DNA of 64,000 nt. Source: Sebaldella termitidis ATCC 33386 (GTDB lineage Bacteria; Fusobacteriota; Fusobacteriia; Fusobacteriales; Leptotrichiaceae). The notes under the pieces are model-generated. The model made no database searches. It saw only the letters and a program-made list of their open reading frames with translations, and was not told the DNA's origin. Shown in pieces: positions 55,636-63,789 of this stretch (position 1 is its first letter; each line of letters begins with the position of its first letter). Location of the stretch: NCBI RefSeq assembly GCF_000024405.1, contig NC_013517.1, positions 2,170,001-2,234,000 of the forward strand, given 5' to 3'. A program made the translations under genes and the position numbers.

Positions 55636-56430
55636 ATGTTAATAAAAGCAATATTAGTAGCAATTTGGGCTGGTTTTTGTGTGTGGGATCAGTACGGACC
55701 TCACTTGGGATTCAGAAAACCCCTGCTTGCAGGAGTAGTAACCGGATTAATACTGGGAGACTTAAAACAAGGATTGATAATAGGAGGAACACTTGAATTA
55801 ATGTGGCTTGGTATGAATAATGTCGGTGCTTATATTCCTCCTGATGTAATAAGCGGAAGTGTGGTAGGAGTGGCAATAGGAATTCTTACCGGGCAGGGAG
55901 TAGCTGCAGGAGTAGCTGTGGCAATTCCGGTAGCAATGCTTATACAGCAGGTGTCTATGTTTTTACAGACCTTTAATATTACTCTTGTGCACAGAGCGGA
56001 TAAAATAATATTAAGCGGTGATTACAGAAAGATAGACAAGCTGCAGTATATAGGTATGGGATTATGGTTTCTTTCAAGATTTATACCTGTGTTTCTGGCA
56101 GTTTATCTTGGTACTGCAAGTATAGAATTCATAACAAATAAAATACCTGAGAGCATATTCACAGGACTGTCGGTAGCATCAAAAATAATACCTGCAGTAG
56201 GGATGGCAATGCTTTTGACAATGATGATGAAAAAATATATGTGGATGTTCCTTTTATTAGGATTTGTAATAGCATCATATTTTCAGATACCTCTGCTTGG
56301 TCTTGCTTTGCTGGGACTGGTATTCGCAGGAATATATGATCTGATTATCACAAGCAGGGAAAAAAGCATAAAAACAGAAACAAGCAGCACTATAACAGAA
56401 TATGATTCAGAAGAGGAGTTGGATTTATAA
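55636..56430 (+). CDS. PTS mannose-family EIIC
   Basis: A 264-residue membrane component with GFRKPLLAGVVTGLILGDLKQGLIIGG style start, then GTLELMWLGMNNVGAYIPPDVISG, the EIIC signature. Six or more helices are seen. With EIID it forms the channel. The gene ends TAATGG, overlapping the EIID ATG by one base. Confidence 0.9.
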   Translation: MLIKAILVAIWAGFCVWDQYGPHLGFRKPLLAGVVTGLILGDLKQGLIIGGTLELMWLGMNNVGAYIPPDVISGSVVGVAIGILTGQGVAAGVAVAIPVAMLIQQVSMFLQTFNITLVHRADKIILSGDYRKIDKLQYIGMGLWFLSRFIPVFLAVYLGTASIEFITNKIPESIFTGLSVASKIIPAVGMAMLLTMMMKKYMWMFLLLGFVIASYFQIPLLGLALLGLVFAGIYDLIITSREKSIKTETSSTITEYDSEEELDL

Positions 56431-57242
56431 TGGAAAATAAAATAACAAAAAGTGATTTGAATAAAGTTTTCTGGCGTACACAACTTATCCAGATGTCTCA
56501 TAACTATGAGAGAATGCAGAGTCTGGGTTCTCTATACTGCCTGAGTCCTATATTAAAAAGAATATATAAAGATGCACCCAAGGAGCAGAGAGTAGAATCT
56601 ATGAGAAGACATCTGGAATATTTCAACACACATCCGATGCTGGCTTTTTCTATATTTGGGATAGTAGCCGCAATGGAGGAAAATACCACAGAAGAAGAAA
56701 AAGAAGGGGTAATAGCTGTAAAAACCGGACTTATGGGACCGCTGGCAGGTCTCGGAGACAGTCTTCTGAACTTCACATGGATGCCGATATGCGGAAGTAT
56801 AGGTGCGGCTCTTGCTGTACAGGGTAATATTCTGGGACCTATACTCATGTTTCTTATGATAAACGGATTGTACACGCCTTTAAAATATTACGGGTTATTT
56901 TACGGATATAAAAAAGGGGAAAGTGTTATAAATGAAAAGGATGAAGGAACACGGGTTCTGGACAGACTTTCAGGAATGGCAAATGTACTGGGAGTAATAG
57001 TAATAGGAGGACTTATTGCCGGGAATGTAAAGGTAAAGATCGGAACAGAATTTCAAATAGGGGATCAGGTTCTGGTTCTTCAGGAGATGCTGGATAAGGT
57101 AATGCCAAATTTACTGCCTGTGCTTGTAACAGTAGCATGTTATTATCTGCTGAAGAAATCAAACGGAAAATATGCAGTGCGGATTATTTTCGGAGTGCTG
57201 ATAGTCTCGGTAATACTGTCAATGTTCGGAATTTTGGTATAA
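56430..57242 (+). CDS. PTS mannose-family EIID
   Basis: A 270-residue EIID: ITKSDLNKVFWRTQLIQMSH followed by NYERMQSLGSLYCLSPILKR and HPMLAFSIFGIVAAMEE, and C-terminal helices. It determines specificity together with EIIC. The four PTS parts are consecutive between two sulfatase genes, linking transport to desulfation. Direct evidence for the sugar is lacking. Confidence 0.9.
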   Translation: MENKITKSDLNKVFWRTQLIQMSHNYERMQSLGSLYCLSPILKRIYKDAPKEQRVESMRRHLEYFNTHPMLAFSIFGIVAAMEENTTEEEKEGVIAVKTGLMGPLAGLGDSLLNFTWMPICGSIGAALAVQGNILGPILMFLMINGLYTPLKYYGLFYGYKKGESVINEKDEGTRVLDRLSGMANVLGVIVIGGLIAGNVKVKIGTEFQIGDQVLVLQEMLDKVMPNLLPVLVTVACYYLLKKSNGKYAVRIIFGVLIVSVILSMFGILV

Positions 57243-57269
57243 AGAATTTTGCATACAAAAGGAGAAAAA

Positions 57270-58712
57270 ATGAAACCAAACATAATATTAATAATGGTAG
57301 ATCAGATGAGGGGAGACTGTTTGGGGATAAACGGACATCCGGTGGTAGAGACGCCAAATCTGGATATGATGGCAGGCGAAGGATATAATTTTAAGAATGC
57401 CTATTCGGCAGTACCAAGCTGTATTGCAGCAAGAGCAGCACTTATGACAGGAATGAATCAGAGGAATCATGGAAGAGTGGGCTATAAAAACAATGTAACG
57501 TGGAATTATAAAAATATGCTTGCAGAAACTTTTGCTAAAAATGATTACTATACACAATGTGTGGGAAAAATGCATGTACATCCTGAAAGAAGCCTGTGCG
57601 GTTTTCACAATATTCTTCTGCATAACGGATACTCAAATAACAGCAGAAACAGCAGAAAAACATATGAATCAGTATTTTATAATGTAGATGATTATTTATA
57701 CTGGCTTAAAGAGAAGAAGGGAATTTCGGCAGAGCTTACAGACAGCGGACTTGACTGTAATTCATGGGTAGCAAGATCCTGGCCTCATGAAGAACAGTAT
57801 CATCCTACTAACTGGGTAGTCAATGAAGGAATAAATTTTCTGAGAAGAAGGGATAAAAGAAAAAATTTCTTTTTGAAGCTGTCCTTTATCAGACCGCATT
57901 CACCGCTTGATCCGCCTGAATATTACTATAATATGTATATTAACAGAGAGATTGATAATCCGATACCTGCAGAAGAAGAGAATATAAAGGAAGCTTATAA
58001 TATCAATGCAGCAGAGGGACAAATATCAAAAGAAGCAATGAAAAGAGCAAAGGTAGCGTATTATGGAAGCATAACACATATTGACCATCAGATAGGACGA
58101 TTTTTGATGGTGTTGAAAGAAAATGACCTGCTAAAAGAAAGTATAGTGCTCTTTGTTTCAGATCACGGAGATTTGATGGGAGATCACGGTTTATTCAGAA
58201 AATCCATGCCGTATCAGGGGAGCATACATGTTCCGTTTATAGTTTATGATCCGGGGAATTTTCTTAACGGCGGAGTGATGAGAGAACCGGATGAGCTCGT
58301 AGAGCTGAGAGATATCATGCCGTCACTGCTGGATTTCTGTAATATTGAAATTCCTGATACTGTAGACGGAAAAAGCATAAAAGAAATAATAGAAAATAAG
58401 CCGGTAAAATGGCGTGAATATCTGCACGGCGAGCATTTTAACCATGAAAAATCAAATCAGTATATAGTTGATAAAAAAATGAAATATATGTGGTTTTCTC
58501 AGACAGGAGCGGAAAAGCTTTTTGATCTTGAAAATGATCCGAAGGAGCTGAATGATCTCTCAGAAAAAGCGGAATATACAGATGTAATAGAAAAATACAG
58601 AAAAATTCTGGTTAAGGAATTGGAAGGCAGGGAAGAAGGATATTCGGACGGTATAAATCTTATTGCAGGAAAAGAAGCCAGAGAGTGCCTGAGCCATATT
58701 CTGAATGAGTGA
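57270..58712 (+). CDS. Second cytoplasmic sulfatase (CIAAR motif)
   Basis: A 480-residue sulfatase. [16 protein letters not shown] gives the first metal residues (Asp11), Cys51 in [15 protein letters not shown] is the FGly precursor, and [19 protein letters not shown] the C-terminal metal site. The motif has Ala in place of the usual Pro (C-x-A-x-R), a variant compatible with anaerobic maturases. It lacks a signal peptide and is therefore likely cytosolic. ATG at 57270 follows AAAGGAG. It is separate in sequence from the first sulfatase, suggesting a different sulfate position. Confidence 0.88.
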   Translation: MKPNIILIMVDQMRGDCLGINGHPVVETPNLDMMAGEGYNFKNAYSAVPSCIAARAALMTGMNQRNHGRVGYKNNVTWNYKNMLAETFAKNDYYTQCVGKMHVHPERSLCGFHNILLHNGYSNNSRNSRKTYESVFYNVDDYLYWLKEKKGISAELTDSGLDCNSWVARSWPHEEQYHPTNWVVNEGINFLRRRDKRKNFFLKLSFIRPHSPLDPPEYYYNMYINREIDNPIPAEEENIKEAYNINAAEGQISKEAMKRAKVAYYGSITHIDHQIGRFLMVLKENDLLKESIVLFVSDHGDLMGDHGLFRKSMPYQGSIHVPFIVYDPGNFLNGGVMREPDELVELRDIMPSLLDFCNIEIPDTVDGKSIKEIIENKPVKWREYLHGEHFNHEKSNQYIVDKKMKYMWFSQTGAEKLFDLENDPKELNDLSEKAEYTDVIEKYRKILVKELEGREEGYSDGINLIAGKEARECLSHILNE

Positions 58713-58756
58713 TATTTTATAAGTCAGCTTTACATTTTACTATATAAAATCTAAAT

Positions 58757-58788
58757 CCGGCCGGGGTATAGAGATATATTCCGGCCGG
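58757..58788 (+). other. GC-rich hairpin between sulfatase and maturase genes
   Basis: CCGGCCGG occurs twice; with G-U pairs the arms extend to about 14 bp. No T run follows. In this AT-rich genome it stands out and may process, protect or attenuate the transcript. Confidence 0.5.
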
Positions 58789-58837
58789 CTGAATAAAACT
58801 ATATTGTTTAAGCCAAAACAATGACTGGGGAAAAATT

Positions 58838-59947
58838 ATGATAAGAAATTTACAGTTAATGATAAAACCGGCTTCGAGCCGGTGCAATATAAGCTGTGGA
58901 TATTGTTTTTACAATGAAACGGCTTGTAACAGAGAAGTAAGTGATTACGGCTTAATGAAAGAAGAAACCATCAGGGAAATAATCAGAAAAGCATCGGAAT
59001 TCTGCGGAAACGGAACATGTGCCATTGGCTTTCAGGGAGGGGAACCAATGCTCGCAGGGATAGATTTTTATAAAAGCATATTGAAATATATAAAAAATGA
59101 AAAAATAAATACAAATTTTATTTTTACTATTCAGACAAACGGAACTTTAATAAATGAGGAGTGGGCGGAATTTTTCAGAAGAAACAATTTTCTCACAGGA
59201 ATATCACTGGACGGAACAGAAAGAATTCATAACAATAACAGGAAAAAACATAACGGAGAGGGAACATTTCAGGAGGTAATGAAATCAGTCGGATTGCTGG
59301 AAAAATACGGGGCAGAATTTAATATATTGACTGTGGTAACAAAAGAACTGGCTGATAGTATAGAGGAAGTATATAAATTTTATAAAGAAAATAGTTTTAA
59401 TTATTTGCAGTTTATTCCGTATATAGAAACAGAACAGGATATGAGAGCCGGAAAATATATGCTGACATCAGAAGTTTATACAGACTTTCTAAACAGACTC
59501 TTTGATTTGTGGTATGAAGATCTGATAAATGACAGGGGTGTCAGCATCAGATATTTTGACAATATAATAGGACTGTTCCTTGGGTATCCGTATGAAGCCT
59601 GTGACATGAGAGGTGTATGCAGCTGTCAGAATATAATAGAAAGTGACGGAAGCATATATCCCTGTGATTTTTATGTATATGACAGATATAAGCTCGGAAA
59701 TATAACTGAAAATACTTTTGAGGAAATATTGCAGAGCAAAAAAACAGAGGAATTTATAATGGAATCACTAAAAAGTAATACAGAATGCAGAGATTGTGAA
59801 TACAGAGTCTTATGCAGCAACGGATGTAAGAAACATCGTGACAGCAACAATAAAAACAGATTTTGCAGTACATATAAGGAATTTTTCAGCAAACATGCAG
59901 ATAAATTTAGTGAAATCAGAAATTTATTATTAAAAGAAAATTTTTAA
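58838..59947 (+). CDS. Anaerobic sulfatase-maturating radical SAM enzyme
   Basis: A 369-residue radical SAM/SPASM protein. Cys16, Cys20 and Cys23 (CNISCGYCFY) bind the SAM cluster; GFQGGEPMLAG and TIQTNGTLI follow; the SPASM part holds CDMRGVCSCQN, YPCDFYVYDRY and CRDCEYRVLCSNGC for two auxiliary clusters. It oxidises the active-site Cys of sulfatases to formylglycine without oxygen. Both sulfatases upstream carry Cys at that site, matching it. Confidence 0.9.
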   Translation: MIRNLQLMIKPASSRCNISCGYCFYNETACNREVSDYGLMKEETIREIIRKASEFCGNGTCAIGFQGGEPMLAGIDFYKSILKYIKNEKINTNFIFTIQTNGTLINEEWAEFFRRNNFLTGISLDGTERIHNNNRKKHNGEGTFQEVMKSVGLLEKYGAEFNILTVVTKELADSIEEVYKFYKENSFNYLQFIPYIETEQDMRAGKYMLTSEVYTDFLNRLFDLWYEDLINDRGVSIRYFDNIIGLFLGYPYEACDMRGVCSCQNIIESDGSIYPCDFYVYDRYKLGNITENTFEEILQSKKTEEFIMESLKSNTECRDCEYRVLCSNGCKKHRDSNNKNRFCSTYKEFFSKHADKFSEIRNLLLKENF

Positions 59948-59989
59948 AAATTAGCTCAGATCAAAGTGTAAATAAAGGAGAAAAAGCAT

Positions 59990-60730
59990 ATGCTGTATTT
60001 TATAATCAGTTTATTTTCAACAGTAACAGGGGCAATAGTAGGGATAGGCGGCGGGCTTATAATCAGACCGCTTTTGGCAAATATAGGCGTGGCAAAAAGT
60101 CTGGCTTCATTTACGTCAGCAGTTGTAGTGCTGTCAATGGCAATGGTAACACTGGCTACATTTATCATGAACGGCGTAAAAATAAATATCAGAAAAATTC
60201 TTCTTCTTGGAATAGGAAGTGTCATAGGAGGTTTTCTGGGCGGGACTTTGCTAAAGCATGTAAATGAAAATTTTATAGATATAGCATATATTTTTATGTT
60301 ACTGCTGGTGCTCTTTTCTGTAGTTTTCAGAAAAAAAATTCCTGAGATAAATATAAAAAATCCTTTGGCAGAAATAACAATAGGGGTTTTAACTGGAGGT
60401 TTATCAGGGCTTTTTGGTATAGGGGGAGGCCCGTTTCAGGTAACTGCATTAATTGTGTTTTTTGGCATGGATCCCAGAGAAGCAGCAGTAGACAGTATAT
60501 TTATTACATTTTTGACTACACTGAGTTCCCTTACAAAGTATACAATAAATGGCTATATGGATTTTTCACTGGCTTTATATATGATTCCTGCTGCTGTTAT
60601 TGGAGGATATACTGGCGGAAAGATAAACAGAAAGATCAGCAGCAAAAAAGTGTCGCTGATATTTGTAATATCGATATTATTCATAATAATGATGCAAAGT
60701 ATAATGATAATTTTTAAGTATACAAATTAA
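59990..60730 (+). CDS. TauE/SafE-family exporter
   Basis: A 246-residue TSUP-family membrane protein with two homologous halves: TGAIVGIGGGLIIRPLL at the N terminus and LSGLFGIGGGPFQVTALIVFFGM in the second half. TSUP proteins move sulfite, sulfonates or related anions. After the maturase gene it probably exports sulfate released by the sulfatases; that is inference. AAAGGAGAAAAAG precedes the ATG. Confidence 0.85.
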   Translation: MLYFIISLFSTVTGAIVGIGGGLIIRPLLANIGVAKSLASFTSAVVVLSMAMVTLATFIMNGVKINIRKILLLGIGSVIGGFLGGTLLKHVNENFIDIAYIFMLLLVLFSVVFRKKIPEINIKNPLAEITIGVLTGGLSGLFGIGGGPFQVTALIVFFGMDPREAAVDSIFITFLTTLSSLTKYTINGYMDFSLALYMIPAAVIGGYTGGKINRKISSKKVSLIFVISILFIIMMQSIMIIFKYTN

Positions 60731-60746
60731 AGAATTTCCGGTAACA

Positions 60747-61235
60747 TCATTTTTTTGCAGTACTATTTATCTGTTTATGAACCCAAAAAACTGATTCTAT
60801 CTGTATCCGCATTAGTTCAGTGAAATTATCCGCTATTTTTTCGAAGGGGATATCTTCAGGCGGATAGTCATGATAAAATTTTAGAATTTTTCCGTTATTC
60901 ATATCGATAACAGCATTATCCCCGTCGCCAAAACCTCCGATGGGGAATGGAGACAGACATTCAGACATATTATAGCCTAAATTTATATATTCATTCCATT
61001 TCTTCATAAAGTGTGAATAGCAGCGATTAAGGTCAGTGATGCCATAAATATAAGGATCACTGAAATTACAGCTGCCAAAATTATTTAACAGCCATCTGTA
61101 ATCAAGGGGAATATTTACCTGAAACTTAGTCTCAAAATCTTGTAAATTTGATTCATTTTCTTTATTATCAGAGGATATTCCTTCCATAAAGTATGCTTTT
61201 TCAAGTAAGCTGTATATTTTTTCTATATTAGTCAT
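60747..61235 (-). CDS. SMI1/KNR4-family protein
   Basis: A 162-residue protein of the SMI1/KNR4 (SUKH) fold: LQDFETKFQVNIPLDYRWLLNNFG, then DPYIYGITDLNR and PFPIGGFGDGDNAVIDMNNG, FYHDYPPED. Bacterial members are often immunity proteins against polymorphic toxins. No toxin gene is adjacent. It is convergent to the TauE/SafE gene. Confidence 0.85.
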   Translation of the reverse strand: MTNIEKIYSLLEKAYFMEGISSDNKENESNLQDFETKFQVNIPLDYRWLLNNFGSCNFSDPYIYGITDLNRCYSHFMKKWNEYINLGYNMSECLSPFPIGGFGDGDNAVIDMNNGKILKFYHDYPPEDIPFEKIADNFTELMRIQIESVFWVHKQINSTAKK

Positions 61236-61639
61236 TTATATACTCCTGTCTTAATATTTTCTGTCGCTCAGCTCAAAATCACCGTAATTTTATTTTCCCC
61301 GTAGAGCAAAAAAGATTCGGCATTACTATACTGATAGAGTTATTTAAACAGTCTAGCATATAGAAAAAGAAAAAGTAAGTATTTAATAAATAGTATTTGG
61401 AGACAAAATCAGTAGGTAAATAATCTAATATAAAAAATATATATGTAAATTTTAATATTATGAATATAAAATAAAGTTATATATTGTTAATAATTTGAAT
61501 AAAAATAATAATATGAAATCTGTATTTTATGGTAATTATCATTTATGAAAGATATCATATGGTTAAAAATGAATAAAAATAATTAATTCTCTTGAAATAG
61601 TAAAAACTTTCTGTTATACTAAATGTGAATTGAATAAGT
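61236..61639. other. AT-rich divergent intergenic region
   Basis: No gene. It contains the promoter of the purine-controlled unit at 61592-61620. The middle part is nearly all A and T. Confidence 0.45.
61592..61620 (+). promoter_or_regulatory. Promoter of the riboswitch-fhs unit
   Basis: TTGAAA (61592-61597), 17 bases, TATACT (61615-61620), just before the aptamer. Confidence 0.75.
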
Positions 61640-61702
61640 CTCATATATGTCCAGAATAAGGCAGGACGTTTCTACAGGTTACCGTAAATGACCGGCTATG
61701 AG
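61640..61702 (+). ncRNA. Purine riboswitch, guanine type
   Basis: P1 is CTCATA/TATGAG. P2 is GTCC/GGAC with loop AATAAGG inside. The core GTTTCTAC joins P3 with loop ACCGTAAATG, nearly identical to the B. subtilis xpt loop. The discriminator base before TATG is C (GGCTATGAG), pointing to guanine rather than adenine. J1/2 reads TAT where xpt has UAA. An alternative stem (61701-61733) uses the 3' strand of P1. Confidence 0.85.
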
Positions 61703-61778
61703 TATGAGGTTAATCTTTATTAACTCTTACTTTGTATTGCCTAAAAATTATATTGGGACAGCTTATCAGGAGGAAGTA

Positions 61779-61886
61779 ATGAAGAGCTTTAGAAAAAATA
61801 AAATAAAATTAGGATTTTTAATATTACTTATAAATAATAACTTAAATATAAAAAGTTATTCCACAGGGCCTAAGTATACACATTAA
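61779..61886 (+). CDS. Small leader ORF between riboswitch and fhs
   Basis: A 35-codon ORF, ATG at 61779, with the strong site CAGGAGGAAGTA just before it. The peptide is basic then hydrophobic (MKSFRKNKIKLGFLILL), ending KSYSTGPKYTH. Its TAA stop (61884-61886) lies in the loop of the hairpin at 61868-61903. A translating ribosome would cover the left arm, which may prevent the hairpin and allow fhs expression. No family is known. Confidence 0.55.
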   Translation: MKSFRKNKIKLGFLILLINNNLNIKSYSTGPKYTH

Positions 61887-61910
61887 TCAGTGTATGCTTA
61901 GGCTTTTATA
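61868..61910 (+). terminator. Terminator-like hairpin between the small ORF and fhs
   Basis: GCCTAAGTATACAC and GTGTATGCTTAGGC form a 14-bp stem with one G-U pair, loop ATTAATCA, then TTTTATA. It may be a regulated attenuator. Confidence 0.75.
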
Positions 61911-61949
61911 CTTACAATAAATTTATATATAGAAAAATAAGGAGGAATT

Positions 61950-63611
61950 ATGACAGATATAGAAATCGCACAAAGGGCAAGGCTGTTAAAAATAAACGAG
62001 ATAGCTGAAAAAATAGGATTGACAGAGGATGAATATGAACAATACGGGAAGTACAAGGCAAAGGTGGAGCTGAGCGTTCTGGAAAAATATAAGGATAAGA
62101 AAGACGGTAAGCTGATTTTGGTCACAGCGATAACACCGACACCTCCGGGAGAGGGAAAATCAACAGTATCTGTAGGATTGACACAGGCATTTAACAAATT
62201 CGGATATAATTCTATAGCTGCATTAAGAGAACCGTCATTAGGCCCGGTTTTCGGGATAAAAGGCGGTGCAACAGGCGGCGGGTATTCGCAGGTAGTTCCC
62301 ATGGAAGATATAAATCTCCATTTTACTGGTGATCTACATGCGATAACAGCAGCACATAATTTAATCTCGGCATGCATAGATAATCATCTGAAGCATGGCA
62401 ATGAACTAAATATAGACATTACACAGATTACGTGGAAACGTGTTCTGGATATGAATGACAGAGCTTTAAGAGATATAGTCATAGGAATGGGCGGAAAAGC
62501 AAACGGCATACCGAGAGAGTCGTCTTTTCAGATAACTGTTGCTTCTGAAATAATGGCAATACTGTGTCTTTCAAATTCTATACCTGATTTAAAAGAAAAA
62601 ATAGGAAATATAATTTTCGGATATAATGGTAAAGGTGAGCCGTTAAAAGTAAAGGATCTGAAAATAGAGGGAGCTGCGGCAGCATTGCTGAAGGAAGCAA
62701 TAAAACCTAATCTGGTACAGACTTTGGAAAATACACCGGTATTTATACACGGCGGACCTTTCGCAAACATAGCCCACGGGTGTAATTCCATACTTGCCAC
62801 AAAAATGGCATTGAAGCTTTCGGATTATGTAGTGACGGAAGCAGGATTTGCAGCTGATCTGGGAGCAGAAAAGTTCCTTGATATAAAAGTGAGAAAAGCA
62901 GGATTAAATCCTAATGCAATAGTAATAGTAGCTACAATCAGAGCATTGAAACACCACGGCGGCGGAAGTGACCTTACATTGGAAAACATGGAAACGTTAA
63001 AAGCCGGTATGGCAAATCTGGATAAGCATATAGAAAATATGCAGAAATACGGGATACCTGTAGTGGTAGCAATAAATAAATTTATAACTGATACTGAAAA
63101 AGAGATCGGTTTTGTTAAGGAACACTGTGAAAAAGCAGGTGTTAAAACAGCACTTTGTGAAATTTGGGAAAAAGGCGGGGAAGGAGGAAAAGAACTGGTA
63201 GATATTCTTATAGACGAGACAGCAGAAGAAGGCAGAGAATACAAACCGCTGTATGAGCTGGATCTGGGCATAAAAGAAAAAATCACAAAAATAGCCATGG
63301 AAATATATGGTGCAGGAAATGTGGAATTCTCAGATAAGGCCGGAAAAACAACGGTAAAACTGGAAAAACTCGGATATGGAAATTTACCTGTATGTATATC
63401 AAAAACACAAAAATCACTTTCGGATAATCCGGCACTTCTTGGGCGTCCTGAAGGGTTTACAGTAAGAATAAATGAAATAAGAATATCGGCAGGTGCAGGA
63501 TTTATAGTAGCAATGGCCGGGGAAATAATAGATATGCCGGGGCTTCCGAAAAAACCGGCTGCGGAATTAATAGACATAGATAAAGACGGAAAAATAAACG
63601 GATTATTTTAA
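61950..63611 (+). CDS. fhs: Formate--tetrahydrofolate ligase
   Basis: A 553-residue enzyme making 10-formyl-THF from formate, THF and ATP. It has the P-loop-like [16 protein letters not shown], then [24 protein letters not shown] and [15 protein letters not shown], both highly conserved, and [14 protein letters not shown]. It supplies one-carbon units for purine synthesis, which fits the flanking purine riboswitches. AAGGAGGAATT precedes the ATG. Confidence 0.97.
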   Translation: MTDIEIAQRARLLKINEIAEKIGLTEDEYEQYGKYKAKVELSVLEKYKDKKDGKLILVTAITPTPPGEGKSTVSVGLTQAFNKFGYNSIAALREPSLGPVFGIKGGATGGGYSQVVPMEDINLHFTGDLHAITAAHNLISACIDNHLKHGNELNIDITQITWKRVLDMNDRALRDIVIGMGGKANGIPRESSFQITVASEIMAILCLSNSIPDLKEKIGNIIFGYNGKGEPLKVKDLKIEGAAAALLKEAIKPNLVQTLENTPVFIHGGPFANIAHGCNSILATKMALKLSDYVVTEAGFAADLGAEKFLDIKVRKAGLNPNAIVIVATIRALKHHGGGSDLTLENMETLKAGMANLDKHIENMQKYGIPVVVAINKFITDTEKEIGFVKEHCEKAGVKTALCEIWEKGGEGGKELVDILIDETAEEGREYKPLYELDLGIKEKITKIAMEIYGAGNVEFSDKAGKTTVKLEKLGYGNLPVCISKTQKSLSDNPALLGRPEGFTVRINEIRISAGAGFIVAMAGEIIDMPGLPKKPAAELIDIDKDGKINGLF

Positions 63612-63674
63612 CTCATATATGTCCTGAATATGGCAGGACGTTTCTACAAGTTACCTTAAATAACGGGCTATGAG
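63612..63674 (+). ncRNA. Second purine riboswitch, guanine type
   Basis: P1 CTCATA/TATGAG, P2 GTCCTG/CAGGAC with loop AATATGG, core GTTTCTAC, and P3 with loop ACCTTAAAT. The base before TATGAG is C again. It begins one base after the fhs stop codon, so fhs readthrough transcripts are controlled before purL. A strong alternative hairpin (63671-63720) shares the 3' strand of P1. Confidence 0.85.
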
Positions 63675-63720
63675 TAAGAGTACAAAGCATGAACATGTTC
63701 TGATGCTTTACTTTTACTTA
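63671..63720 (+). promoter_or_regulatory. Expression-platform hairpin of the second purine riboswitch
   Basis: TGAGTAAGAGTACAAAGCAT pairs with ATGCTTTACTTTTACTTA around GAACATGTTCTG. It uses the P1 3' strand, so it competes with the ligand-bound aptamer. No T run follows directly. Confidence 0.55.
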
Positions 63721-63789
63721 TGCGTATGCAGTGAATGTAAAGTATCGGAATTTTTTTATTAATTAATAATCGGCTAAGAGAGGAAAAGT

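Noticed and set aside
57137-57388. 83-residue plus-strand ORF overlapping EIID and sulfatase 2
   Set aside because: Covers the end of one gene and the start of another in a different frame; repetitive composition.
62825-63577. 250-residue ORF on the minus strand across fhs
   Set aside because: Antisense shadow of a strongly conserved gene; no ribosome site, biased Ser/Pro/Phe composition.
61640-63674. Assignment of the aptamers as 2'-deoxyguanosine or adenine type
   Set aside because: J2/3 keeps GTTTCTAC unchanged and the discriminator is C, so guanine is the best fit; the J1/2 change alone is not enough.
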